Source: Odiellus spinosus
Lineage: Eukaryota; Arthropoda; Arachnida; Opiliones; Phalangiidae
Assembly: GCA_963920705.1 (NCBI GenBank)
Contig: OY987236.1
Location: forward strand, 13,769,360 to 13,833,359
Direction: 5' to 3'
DNA length: 64,000 bases
Below are positions 1-10,409 of the stretch, piece after piece. Position 1 is the stretch's first letter, and the number at the start of each line of letters is the position of its first letter. The position numbers and the translations under genes are program-made. The notes beneath the pieces are model-generated. The model worked only from the letters and a program-made list of their open reading frames with translations. It did not search any database and had not been told where the DNA came from.

Positions 1-146
1 AGTCTAACTATATGAACCAAATTACCTAGTCTAACTATATGAACCAAATTACCTAGTCTAACTATATGAACCAAATTACCTAGTCTAACTATATGAACCA
101 AATTACCTAGTCTAACTATATGAACCAAATTACCTAGGCTAACTAT
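1..146. repeat. 27-bp tandem repeat, array running off the left edge
   Basis: Five consecutive, essentially identical 27-bp units start at 1, 28, 55, 82 and 109 (unit begins AGTCTAACTATATGAACC). A sixth unit (136-146) changes into the neighbouring 29-bp satellite after AGGCTAACTATATGAA. The shared TATGAA/TGAATCTAA core suggests the two units are related. The array is cut by the window edge, so its true length is unknown. No coding potential. Confidence 0.97.
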
Positions 147-1193
147 ATGAATCTAATTGCTTGGAATTTAGCCGGATGAATCTAATTGCTTGGAATTTAG
201 CCGGATGAATCTAATTGCTTGGAATTTAGCCGGATGAATCTAATTGCTTGGAATTTAGCCGGATGAATCTAATTGCTTGGAATTTAGCCGGATGAATCTA
301 ATTGCTTGGAATTTAGCCGGATGAATCTAATTGCTTGGAATTTTGCCGGATGAATCTAATTGCTTGGAATTTAGCCGGATGAATCTAATTGCTTGGAATT
401 TAGCCGGATGAATCTAATTGCTTGGAATTTAGCTGGGTGAATCTAATTGCTTGGAATTTAGCTGGGTGAATCTAATTTCTTGGAATTTAGCTGGGTGAAT
501 CTAATTACTTGGAATTTAACTGGGTGAATCTAATTACTTGGAATTTAACTGGGTGAATCTAATTACTTGGAATTTAACTGGGTGAATCTAATTACTTGGA
601 ATTTAACTGGGTGAATCTAATTACTTGGAATTTAACTGGGTGAATCTAATTACTTGGAATTTAACTGGGTGAATCTAATTACTTGGAATTTAACTGGGTG
701 AATCTAATTACTTGGAATTTAACTGGGTGAATCTAATTACTTGGAATTTAATTGGGTGAATCTAATTACTTGGAATTTAACTGGGTGAATCTAATTACTT
801 GGAATTTAACTGGGTGAATCTAATTACTTGGAATTTAACTGGGTGAATCTAATTACTTGGAATTTAACTGGGTGAATCTAATTACTTGGAATTTAACTGG
901 GTGAATCTAATTACTTGGAATTTAACTGGGTGAATCTAATTACTTGGAATTTAACTGGGTGAATCTAATTACTTGGAATTTAACTGGGTGAATCTAATTA
1001 TTTGGAATTTAACTGGGTGAATCTAATTATTTGGAATTTAACTGGGTGAATCTAATTATTTGGAATTTAACTGGGTGAATCTAATTATTTGGAATTTAAC
1101 TGGGTGAATCTAATTATTTGGAATTTAACTGGGTGAATCTAATTACTTGGAATTTAACTGGGTGAATCTAATTACTTGGAATTTAACTGGGTG
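147..1193. repeat. 29-bp satellite, 36 units in graded variant blocks
   Basis: The 29-bp period is kept exactly from the first TGAATCTAATT (147) to the last, degenerate one (1191); 1044 bp equals 36 x 29. Variants lie in blocks. Units on the left read TTGCTTGGAATTTAGCCGGA. A short middle block (about 430-490) has AGCTGGG. Most of the right side reads TTACTTGGAATTTAACTGGG, with a sub-block of TTATTTGG units near 1000-1135. This is the pattern expected from local unequal exchange. It lies next to the Ig exon, probably in an intron. Confidence 0.97.
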
Positions 1194-1728
1194 AGTCTAA
1201 CTTTAAACTACTTAATTATTCTAACTATATGAATCAAAATACTGTACAGGGCGCGAAGCGATCTTATAATATCCTATAATTCCTATTTTCCAATTTTTGG
1301 GGTAAAAAATGCGCAAGCTTGCGTTAATTTTTTTTCCCCCAATTCACAAGCTAACCTCTTCCCCTCCCCCATTTACAAAATACATTGGTTTCCGCCCCCC
1401 CCCCCCCGATCAGCCCCCCCCCCCATAATTTGAAAATCCTCGCGACGTCCCTGCGTAGATTAATTAAAAAAAAAATTTCATACGCCATTCGGGAAGGAAC
1501 TTCCATTGCTACCCCTAACTTTTCAATACGATAGGCATAAAGCGATTGCACCATTAGAAAGTAGAGACTTCGTAGGTTATTTTAAAATAGTAAAGTTATG
1601 CTTCGTTACTTATAGAATAACATTTCTTATAATAACGTGTAGACAATATTCTATAGAACTGAGTTGATAAAAACATTTGATTAGTAATTAAACTAATTGA
1701 CCCCCTTCGGTACGTGTACTGTACTTAC
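1194..1728. other. Non-coding spacer, probably intron, with poly-C tracts
   Basis: The first 45 bp are a decayed echo of the satellite (CTAACTATATGAATCAAAATA near 1219). From about 1248 there is an AATCCTATAATTCCTAT-like stretch resembling the cores of the CAGGG-ended elements at 58.4 and 63 kb, so a fragment of that family is possible. Two C-runs occur at 1395-1407 and 1414-1424. The rest lies directly downstream of the 5' splice site of the Ig exon (minus strand) and is read as intron. Confidence 0.6.
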
Positions 1729-2013
1729 CATGAACAATCAAGGTCACGTTAATCAAAACACTTCCGAATCCGTTGACCGCTTTACAAGTGTAATAACCCG
1801 AGTCTGTCGTAACCGAATTCTTAATCTTGAGGGAGCCACTATTAGTCACTCTTGTCCGATCTCCGAAACTATCCACGGGCTCCTTTTCCTTAACCCACTC
1901 GAAGAACAAGGAATCTAAATCGTCCGCTTGAACGGTACACGGTAATACCGCGGTTGTACCTTCAGGCACCACTTTCTTCTGGTCGTAACTCGCTGGTAGC
2001 AATCGAGGTGGAC
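1729..2013 (-). CDS. FGFRL1: Ig-domain exon of an FGFRL1-like (fibroblast growth factor receptor-like 1) gene
   Basis: A single internal exon of 285 nt (95 codons) on the minus strand. The upstream side has a long pyrimidine tract (about 2019-2048) ending in TATAG before 2013. The downstream side has ATG|GTAAGT, with the intron starting at 1728. Both junctions split a codon after its first base (phase 1-1), the usual arrangement for Ig exons. The peptide begins GPPRLLP and has the Ig cysteine pair (VLPC and YYTCKA), the WVK tryptophan in strand C and the DSGYYTC signature. Its tail, CKAVNGFGS then NVTL, matches the first Ig domain of FGFRL1 (CKATNGFGS, NYTL), as does the GPP start. FGFRL1 is a single-pass cell-surface receptor that binds FGF/heparin but lacks the tyrosine kinase. 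Only this domain is seen; neighbouring Ig, transmembrane and signal-peptide exons are not found here. Another FGFR-family or Ig-superfamily receptor is possible but less likely. No stop or frameshift within the exon. Confidence 0.8.
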
Positions 2014-3002
2014 CTATACGTGTTAAAAAAAAAAGAAAGGGGGAAGAAAGAATTTCAATCATTTTCCTAATAGTTATAGTAAAATTTCCTTCAACCTGCC
2101 TTAAAGGTCAAGTCTAATAAACATAACATATTTTTAGAATTATATGCTAGATTTTTATCAAATATTCACCAACAACATTGGATGGACTCTTAAAATTACC
2201 ATTGTAAACCGCGAATAGTTTCAAAATGAGGCTAGTTTTCTTAGTAGGGCTCCAGTTTCATTTAATATTTTCACTAGAAGTCGCAGTTTATTTCCCTAAA
2301 ATTAGTTAGGTCACTTGATCGAACTATTTTTTAATTAATTCAAATAACTCAGTTTTTAAATATTCAGGGTTTAATTTCAGTTTAATTACCAAAGTAGAAA
2401 TGTTTAAAAATTTTGCTGTCAATTTTCCACACTCACTGCTCTGAATTTCGCTGAAAAGCTAATTGATCTTATTATCGCTCGCTAAAGAGTGTCGAGAAGT
2501 ACAACTTATATAATAATAACAAAAAAGACAGTAGTAAATTTTTTTAATTAACGTGTTTCAAGCTTTTGCTTTCGCTTTTCCGAGAAAATCTAATTTATCA
2601 AATTAAACCAGCTTCTCTGAACGTGGGTTAAACGAAAAGCTTGATTTAAGCTTCACCTTTGATTTAACGTATAAGTTATATTTTTGGGCAAAACAACTTG
2701 AATTTCTTGATTGAAAACGCGCCTTTAGGCAGTAAATTTAAATTTACGATTTTTGTAATTCAAAACGAGGTCTGTTTGTTTTCTGGGAGTTGCCAGAATA
2801 AATTAAATTAAAATTGGTCATGGAAAACCTGGAAACGTCTTTGAAATTAACTTAAAACAATTTTGTATGAACCCAGTTTAATGAGATTAGATACCAACTT
2901 TAACCATCTTTAATTTATTTTAGCTGGTTTGGGAGTAATTACTGTAATTATTATTTAAGTGTACAGTACGAGTAAATAAGAATATGTCTACTATATTCTT
3001 TA
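2014..3002. other. Non-coding AT-rich stretch, probably intron
   Basis: No exon with splice sites and no repeat array is recognised. The pyrimidine tract at 2019-2048 belongs to the splice acceptor of the Ig exon. A short GGTCATGGAAAACCTGGAAA motif at 2816-2835 resembles internal sequence of CAGGGTTCGTA-type hAT MITEs and may be a decayed fragment. Confidence 0.5.
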
Positions 3003-3005
3003 TAA

Positions 3006-3185
3006 AGGCCCGTTTACAAAAGAGCGGAAAGCTGAAGCGTAAGCCGATGCATGGAGCAATAACAACAGGAGGCATATAGGTTCATACATCGTTTAAAAAT
3101 GAGATTTTGGAAACTATGCCTCCTCTTGTTATTGTTCCATGCATCGGCTTACGCTTCAGCTTTCCGCTCTTTTGTAAACGGGCCT
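3006..3185. mobile_element. 180-bp PIF/Harbinger-like MITE with ~71-bp inverted repeats
   Basis: The left arm (3006-3076) starts AGGCCCGTTTACAAAAGAGC. The right arm (3115-3185) is its reverse complement with about two mismatches. The loop between is only about 38 bp. A TAA is present on both sides (3003-3005 and 3186-3188). A 3-bp TWA target duplication is the hallmark of PIF/Harbinger elements, so a non-autonomous member of that superfamily is the best reading. No coding capacity. The near-identity of the arms implies a young copy or selection for the hairpin. Confidence 0.85.
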
Positions 3186-3329
3186 TAAGACTTTTTCTTT
3201 GAAGTAGTATAGGGTACTAGGAAACTTTAACGTTTAATTTCTAGGCGTCAAATAGTTGTAAAAGTAATTTTTTAAAGGCGCCTGGCCTTTTCGAGTTACC
3301 ACGCTTTAAAGCCATAGTGTCTTAAGATT

Positions 3330-3760
3330 ATAAAAGGTGCCCCCTTTTCCCTCCTTAGCTACGAGGCGTCGCTAGTGGGTAATGAATCGTAACAACGCTC
3401 TTTTCAGTTTCATTTCATGGTAGAAAGATCCCGTTAGTGAAATGACGTCAGGTTTCGTATAGCGTTCTCTCGCCCCTGACCATTTGTTAAAAGGAAAAAC
3501 CTCTTCTCATTTTCTCCTCTTCCTCGGTTTTACTCTCTCTCTCTCTTTCCCCTTTTACCGGTACGGGAAAGCCAGTGTATCCCCGGTACACCACTCTCAG
3601 GGGTACGATTCTTATTGGCCAATTGAGCGTGAAATGTAAGAAACTGGAGGCAGAAGCGATAGGGAGGTGGGGGGTGGAGAGAAGGATAAGATCGGACTCT
3701 TTCGCTTCTAGGATTAGTTTGTTCTTATCCTAAAGGGATAAGGAAGATTAAGTGACATGT
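3330..3760. promoter_or_regulatory. Less AT-rich island with CRE palindrome and CCAAT box, possible regulatory element
   Basis: Base composition is visibly less AT-rich than its surroundings. It holds a perfect TGACGTCA (3443-3450), a (CT)n tract near 3533-3548, and TTGGCCAATT near 3616. The sequence is not repeated elsewhere in the window. Such motifs are compatible with an enhancer or promoter, but they are short and no adjacent first exon is recognised, so this is only a candidate. Confidence 0.25.
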
Positions 3761-4207
3761 TATTTTGAATCGATTACGAACGTTAAATATGCGAAAAAAG
3801 CGTTATTAAACTAATACACGGAGTAAAAAGAAAATCTCTATATTAGTCTTCCTGCAGAGAACAAGTTTAACAGTTAAATGTTTTCGCGTCAGAGTTTCCC
3901 TATCGAAAGACCTTGCACCCTTTTCTTCTGTACGATTCGCTGTAAACAAAATCAGAGTCAGGAATGTTAGCGTCATTTGAAGGCATTATTGATGCAACTT
4001 TTAACAATAGAAGTTGCAATAACCACCTTCCGGACGCCATAGAACTCGTGTTAAATTTTGGCCAAATTTTGAACTTATGTTGCTCTATTATGATACGAGA
4101 CATACTCTGAGAGAAATACCGCCTGATTTTGTTTATCGTAATTACCTGGCTTCCTAATGTTTTAACTATTTAAGAGCCTTGAAATTCCTGAAGAAAAATG
4201 ATTTTTC
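3761..4207. other. Non-coding stretch, nothing recognised
   Basis: Short open frames here have no domain, splice structure or codon bias that would support a gene. No repeat partner was noticed elsewhere in the window. Confidence 0.4.
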
Positions 4208-4209
4208 AG

Positions 4210-4578
4210 AGACATATATAAAGAAAAACCGGTTTTCCAAGATAGAAAAAAACGGGTTAATTACAATTAAATCTACGAAGAGAAACCGATTTTCCAAGGA
4301 AATATACCAAGAGAAACCGGTTTTCCAAGGAAATATACCAAGAGAAACCGGTTTTCCAAGGAAATATACCAAGAGAAACCGGTTTTCCAAGGAAATATAC
4401 CAAGAGAAACCGGTTTCCAAGGAAATATACCAAGAGAAACCAGTTTTCCAAGGAAATATACCAAGAGAAACCAGTTTTCCAAGGAAATATACCAAGAGAA
4501 ACCAGTTTTCCAAGGATATATACCAAGAGAAACCGGTTTTCCAAGGAAATATATCAAGAAAAACCGGTTTTCCAAGTA
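4210..4578. repeat. 31-bp minisatellite, about 11-12 units
   Basis: The unit starts GAGAAACCGGTTTTCCAAGG and continues AAATATACCAA. Starts are 31 bp apart (for example 4280 and 4311). One unit around 4411 has lost a T in the TTTT run (30 bp). Outer units are more diverged. Long open frames on both strands through this array result from a stop-free repeat unit, not a protein gene. Confidence 0.96.
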
Positions 4579-5295
4579 AATCCCTTCATAAAAACCGTTG
4601 TTTCGTGTAAATTTAATAAGAAAAACCAGATTCTTTTAAAATTTCCAAAAAATTTCCAATGTAAAATTTTGATAAAATGTCTTGTTTATCTTGTTTTGGT
4701 TCCTTTGAAACCAAAATGAAGTTGTAAAAGAAAGTTTCCGGTGAATATTAGGTTTATACCACCACAATGTATACGGGGTCCCTTTTTTTGGTACGTGTTT
4801 TAGTAACTTTATTCTCGTAGGGAATAAACCTTAGCGTGTTCTCGTATCTGTTGGGAAAAGTTATATTTTCATTAGTTTTTATATAACGTTGCTATATAGC
4901 GAGTATCCATTTCGTTCAAGTGTAGTATAAGACTTTTTATTGCTCTAAAACCAAGTATGCACTCCTGCCTTCACTTAAAATCGAATCGTGCCAACCGGTA
5001 ATGTTATTTTATTATTTATTATTATATCAGAAGAGGTTTTATAGCCGGTTCGCATTTATATTATTGCAATATTCTCCAATATATAATCCAGTTTGTTTTA
5101 ACTTCTGTGGGTAACCAAAGCGAAACTTTGCTGTTAAGATCATCCGATTCTTTAGACGAGCCTAATTTGATAGTTTCCTACTTGTTAACCAAGATTTACA
5201 TAGCCTTAGTTCTAAATTATTGGCCAATTCTTGTTAGTCGCTCTTTAACAGTCTACATCGATAAAAATAACTTGTTTCCAGAGTCTAGTATCCCT
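4579..5295. other. Non-coding AT-rich stretch
   Basis: Nothing recognised beyond AT-rich runs. The short open frame from about 5107 runs straight into the foldback element that begins at 5300, so it is not considered a gene. Confidence 0.4.
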
Positions 5296-5299
5296 TTAA

Positions 5300-5610
5300 A
5301 GGGAGGATGCAACATAACAATTGCTTTTTTATCTATTCCTTATCTTTTAAATATAAGCCTAGTCTAACAGTAAAAAAATATAAAGAAATCTTAAACTAGA
5401 AATAAACTTAGAACTTACCATCAAAATAGGCTTAGCTGGATTCATGGAGATCTTGAATTTCTCGTATAAGGAGCTAAGCCTGTTTTGATGATACGTTTTA
5501 AATTTATTTCTAGTTTTAAGATTTGTTTGTAAATTTGTTTCTGGTGCATTTGGCCTATTTAAAGGATATGGAATCGATAAAAAAATCTCTTATTAGGTTG
5601 CATTCTCCTT
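5300..5610. mobile_element. TTAA-flanked foldback element (family 1, short-core form)
   Basis: TTAA lies on both sides (5296-5299 and 5611-5614). Ends are AGGGAGGATGCAACATAAC on the left and the complement of AAGGAGAATGCAACCTAAT on the right. Nearly the whole element is a palindrome: each arm carries the TCGATTCCTTAT, AAACTAGAAATAA and AATAGGCTTAGCTGGATTC-type blocks. TTAA target duplication is typical of piggyBac and Kolobok superfamilies. No coding region, so it depends on a transposase elsewhere. Copies of the same family are at 10017, 23184, 27483, 28721 and 40490. Confidence 0.88.
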
Positions 5611-5614
5611 TTAA

Positions 5615-6711
5615 ACACCATAAGTGTCCAAAAAATATGAAAACGTCTTGACAAGAATAATATTTTTGGTGATTCTGAAAATAAACTTTACTGCAGTTTC
5701 ATTTTTAACTTTTCCATTTAAAGTTTCAACTGAAACTCAATATTTTATAGTTATAAACATATGTAGTTAAGTCACCCAAAACACTCTATAAATTGGACGT
5801 TATAGCACTATTAATTAAGGCTAATTAAAACCTTTAATTAAACTCTCGTTTGAAGTGTTTGCGCAATGTCGCGATGTAAGGAGTAATTTTTTTCCCTACC
5901 CTAATTATTCCCCGTCTACTATATTATTTAGGCGTGCAGCGCGTTGTCTAATTATGGCATTAAATCGAGTTAGAGTGCTCTTAAAATATAAATTCGCTTT
6001 ATCCTCTACGAATAATGATGGGAAAGATGGATTAATCCAAACATTATAAAAGACCCTGCTGTTATGTCTATACGCATTAACTTTCATTGCTATCTAGCCT
6101 TTCAAATATATTTCGCTTCTATATATAGTTCAGTATTATTTTACAACGCAATAAGGTTTATCACGGTTTCGAAATTGCCCTCTAGCGGTTGAGATTGGAA
6201 CTAAGTAGGCGGTGCTAATATTATGGTGAACTTTCTAGACGTTACTGGGTGAAAATTTATTGAAGGGAAAACAACTCTCCCATCCCTCTCGCGAAACGAA
6301 GGAGCGTGTCTCGCCCGGGCGTCGCGATTTCGAGTCTGATTTACTCTAGAAACAATATACTGGACCTGGCCGCCTCTCTGTACAAACTTCGGCATACTTA
6401 GGGTGAAACCATGGACTGAGGAAATCGGACTCAGTTCATCGTCACCCGCAGTATGTCGTCTTATAAACTTGAAGGATGATTTACTTGTGTTACCAGCTAT
6501 AGTAGGTTTTCATATGATCAGACCTCGTTAAAAACGCCCTTCGGTACAAGTTCTTATCTTTTTTTTCTCTAATTAGAACAAGAATGTAGCCCCACAAATG
6601 TTTTTTAACGATTCATTATCATTTAAATAAGCTTAATTTGCTAGTAAAAAAGAAATAAGCTTGAATTCTATTTTATCTTACTTGGAAAGTAGGATTAAAG
6701 TAGACATGTAA
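5615..6711. other. Non-coding stretch, no recognised feature
   Basis: AT-rich with a few GC-richer patches (about 6290-6440). Small open frames on both strands at 5855-6090 overlap each other and show no family features. Confidence 0.4.
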
Positions 6712-7745
6712 CCTGACTCGATTCGGGCCTTGTCAAAATAATATCTCCCGCCAAGCTCGCGAATTTAATTTTTAGAAATTGAAAATATCCCCGGGACTGC
6801 TTTTTGCCTTAGCGTGACTGGTCAGAACCTTCGAAACATGTATTGATGGTGGCCCAGTTGATAAAGGCCCATTTTATTCACGTATACTTTCTCACATATG
6901 ATATGTCGTTGGAATTTACAGGATAATCTGTTCACGAGTCCTTAAATATCTTAGTGAATTGAATGATTTCTTACTCCTTAGATTAACGAGTTCTGAAATA
7001 TTCCTGTAAATAATACCAATACATCATGAAAGCCCCACTTCCATGATATATCGCTGGAATTTACAGGTTAATCAGTTCACGAGTCATTAAAGATCTTAGT
7101 TAATTGAACAGGGCTGTTTTCTTACCCCCGGTTACCCCTTAGATTAACGTGTTCTAAAATATTCCTGTAAATAATAACAATACATCATGAAAGCCCCACT
7201 TCCATGATATATCGCTGGAATTTACAGGGTAATCAGTTCACGAGTCATTAAAGATCTTAGTTAATTGAACAGGGCTGTTTTCTTACCCCCGGTTACCCCT
7301 TAGATTAACGTGTTCTAAAATATCCCTGTAAATAATACCGATACATCATGAAAGCCCCACTTCCATGATATATCGCTGGAATTTACTGGGTAATCAGTTC
7401 ACGAGTCATTAAAGATCTTGGTTAATTGAACAGGGCTGTTTTCTTACCCCCGGTTACCCCTTAGATTAACGTGTTCTAAAATATTCCGGTAAATAATACC
7501 GATACATCATGAAAGCCCCACTTCCATGATATATCGCTGGAATTTACAGGGTAATCAGTTCACGAGGCATTGAACAGGGCCATGATTTGTTACCCCTTAG
7601 ATTAACGTGCTCTAAAATATTCCTGTAAATAATACTGATACATCACTTCCATGATATATCGCTGGAATTTGCAGGTTAATCAGTACACGATTAAATTTGC
7701 GAGCTTGGCCTGACATCAATTTGACAGAGCACGAATCAAGTCAGG
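6712..7745. mobile_element. TIR element (~1.03 kb) carrying an internal 161-bp tandem array
   Basis: The ends are imperfect inverted repeats of about 55 bp. The left reads CCTGACTCGATTCGGGCCTT followed by GTCAAAA and GCCAAGCTCGCGAATTT. The reverse complement of the right end reads CCTGACTTGATTCGTG, GTCAAATT and GCCAAGCTCGCAAATTT. Most of the interior is a tandem array (6893-7690). No coding region is present. A second copy of this element's left end lies at about 30634, where it is interrupted by a large insertion. The target duplication is not clear, so the superfamily is not assigned. Confidence 0.7.
6893..7690. repeat. 161-bp tandem repeat, about five units, inside a TIR element
   Basis: The landmark CATGAAAGCCCCACTTCC begins at 7025, 7186, 7347 and 7508, exactly 161 bp apart. 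The first unit (about 146 bp) and the last (about 133 bp) are shorter and more diverged. Each unit holds ATCGCTGGAATTTACAGG, CAGTTCACGAGTCATTAAAG and TACCCCCGGTTACCCCTTAG. The middle units are nearly identical, indicating recent amplification or gene conversion. Confidence 0.95.
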
Positions 7746-8869
7746 AGTCTAAAACTACTTTACGAATAAGTTAAAAAATTAGTACAATTAAAGCTTTTAT
7801 TATTCGTTCGTAAAAGGTATAACTAGTGGATTAACTCTATTTAAACGATTAAAAAATCGTTAGAATATCACTTGTTGCGGAGCTGCATTCTCGCTTTAAT
7901 TCCTGGATTCTATTTTGGATGTGTATGAACGACGAACAAGCCAGCGTTCATTAACCACAGAATTAAAGAGATTCACTTTTAGCTTGGGAATATATATATT
8001 TTTTTAATAATAAAGAATTAACCGCCCATGCAAGTTTAATGCCCTAAACCTCGCTTAGATTAGAAGGGGAGTTGTTTTTGTAGCAATCTACGTGTACACA
8101 ATCAAAATATTTTTCCTAATTATTTCGTGATGAACCTATTAGGTTAAATTAGCTCTCCATATACTCTTGAGGCTGAGGCCACAATTTTTAGTTAAGGAAA
8201 AAAAATCTCGTTTAAGCTCGACATTTTTACGAGAGGGTTAGAGGAAGCGGAATGGAACTCAAGTGCAAGTGACACCAGTTTTATGATTTTTTTATTACAT
8301 AGTTTCTTTCGGACACGCCTAGCTTTTTGAGGGCTTATTAAGAAATAGGTTATCAATAAATTTAGAATTTTAAGAGATGTTTTAGATAGCATCCTCTCAA
8401 ATATATTTTACCGAAACTAATTGCTTCCCTATTAATTCTTAATAAATGTAGAATGGGAGCTCCATCAATTCCATAAGACAGTCAATACTTGTCATTGAAA
8501 AGTTTAACAAATTGAACGAAGGATGAGTAATTTTTAATTAGAGGTTGACTAGGATTTTGTGCTCAAAAGATAAGAGCATGAAGAGTATGGAAAATCTTGC
8601 AGAAATATAAATACTTTGAGTACATTTAAAATTTTTAAATTATCTTAATATGCCAAAAACCAAAACATTGAAAATTGGAAACCCACGTTAAATACATCCC
8701 CACTGCGACAATCACGAGATTTGTCGCTCGCTTTCGTAAAAATTAATGGAATAAAGATTTACCCTCGAAAGATAGCAACAATTCCTGCCGGATCTTACAA
8801 ATGGCGCGATAATTTGGGAACTTTTTTATTATTATTAAAGGGATGGTGAAGAGAAAAATCAAGTGTTAT
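7746..8869. other. Non-coding stretch with a possible foldback-family end
   Basis: At 7886-7895 CATTCTCGCT is followed by TTAA, resembling the right end of the TTAA foldback family; the left partner is not clear. The rest shows no gene or repeat that I recognise. Confidence 0.35.
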
Positions 8870-9500
8870 CTATATTTTTGATAAAGTTTTTCTTTTAAAT
8901 TTTTGCTTTTGAGAGAGATTTTACTTTGAAATTTATACTTTTGCGAAATGTTCTACTTTGAAATTTATACTTTTGAGAAATGTTCTACTTTGAAAATTTT
9001 TGAGAGGTTTTGCTTTGAAATAAACTTTTTGGGAGAGATTAAGCATTAAAATTTATGTTTAGAAGAGTGCTTTAACATCTGTATTCATGAGAAAGATTTG
9101 GATTTGTTTATAATTTTGGGAGATATTTTTGCCTTGGAAATTATAATTTTGAGAGAGATTTTTGCCTTGAAATTTATAGTTTTGGGAGAGATTTATCTTT
9201 GAAATTTATATTTTTGTGAGAGATTTATCTTTGGAATTTATAGTTTTGGGAGAGATTTATCTTTGGAATTTATAGTTTTGGGAGAGATTTATCTTTGTAA
9301 TTTATAGTTTTGGGAGAGATTTATCTTTGAAATTTATAGTTTTGGGAGAGATTTTCTGAAATCTATAGTTTTGGGAGAGATTTTTTGAAATTTATATTCA
9401 CATGAAAGATTTTTTGAAATTTATATTCACATGAAAGATTTTTTGAAATTTATATTCACATGAAAGATTTTTTGAAATTTATAGTTTTGGTAGATAATTT
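8870..9500. repeat. Diverged ~31-33-bp tandem repeat (TTTGAAATTTATAGTTTTGG type)
   Basis: About 18 degenerate units contain GAGAGATTTATCTTTG or GAAATTTATAGTTTTGGG. They are most regular between 9180 and 9370. Three units near 9390-9480 share the variant TATTCACATGAAAGATTTTT. AT-rich and non-coding. Confidence 0.9.
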
Positions 9501-9639
9501 TACTATAGTGCTTGATTTTCCATAACGAAAATTTTAAACTCATTCGACTTGGCCTTTAATATTTCGGTGACCAAATGATTAAGCCTAGTAATTATCTCGT
9601 AGCTATTAGAGCTAGAAGAAAATTGCATCTCACTCGCGT

Positions 9640-9790
9640 GATTTTTTTTTTATTTTTTTTTTTTTTTTTATGTTATTCTCAGCTTCCAGCTTCTTGTTTT
9701 GGGTGAAATCCTAATTGCTATCCCCGGGAAAAATAATTATAAGAGCTGGGCCTTTTAGTAATATAGTTTTTTTTTTTTTTTTTTTTTAAT
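9640..9790. repeat. Two poly-T tracts
   Basis: Long T-runs lie at about 9642-9670 (with single A interruptions) and 9769-9787. They may be tails of decayed retroposons on the minus strand or simple homopolymer growth; no adjacent body is recognised. Confidence 0.7.
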
Positions 9791-10016
9791 GAGTGGGAAT
9801 TTTAGGACGAGAGGCTGAGGAGGGTAAGTAAAGAGACAGCGATAATTAATGAGATTTTTTCTTTTAAGTATTCTCTTTAACGGAATATTTTGTTGGAAAA
9901 ATGATTTGTTTTAATTTTTCTGGTGGTGGCGTTTATCTTTTATAGGGAGTGGTTTTTTAGTTTTCCCGTAATAAAAGGGTTACAGGTTTTAAGTTGTAAC
10001 AAGGTTTTTGTTTTAA

Positions 10017-10409
10017 AGGGAGAATGCAACCTAACATCACGTCATTTTTATCGATTCCTTATCGTTTAAATATACATAATCCACAAATAAATAAAATTAC
10101 AGACAAATATTAAACTAGAAATAAATTTAAAACTTAACACGGAAAATAGGGTTAGCTGGAATCATGAAGATCCTGAATTTCTTTGCATTGGTGGGTCATC
10201 GACCAATGAGAAAAGGTCCGGCGTTAAGACGAGATCTCCGTGAGACTTCCAATAACGTTCGGTTGGACGCCAACACTTCAATGCGAAGAAATTCAGAATC
10301 TCCATGAATCCAGCTAAGCCTATTTTTCGTGTAACTTTTAAATTATTTTATAGTGCCTATTTAAACGATAAAGAATCAATAAAAAAATTACTTATGTTGC
10401 GTTTTCCCT
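10017..10409. mobile_element. TTAA-target foldback element (family 1, long-core form)
   Basis: TTAA precedes the left end AGGGAGAATGCAACCTAACA. The right end reads GTTTTCCCTT and lacks a clean TTAA (TTGC instead). The arms share the family blocks, and the centre contains GCATTGGTGGGTCATCGACC and its inverted counterpart near 10275-10290. This larger core is shared with the copies at 23184 and 27483. Confidence 0.87.

Noticed and set aside
1-1193. Possible CRISPR array because of short regular repeats
   Set aside because: The units are directly adjacent with no unique spacers and the DNA is eukaryotic; it is a satellite.
4166-4610. Repeat-protein open frames on both strands
   Set aside because: They are translations of the 31-bp minisatellite. 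A 31-bp unit shifts frame each repeat, giving the cycling motif; no start context or splice sites support a gene.
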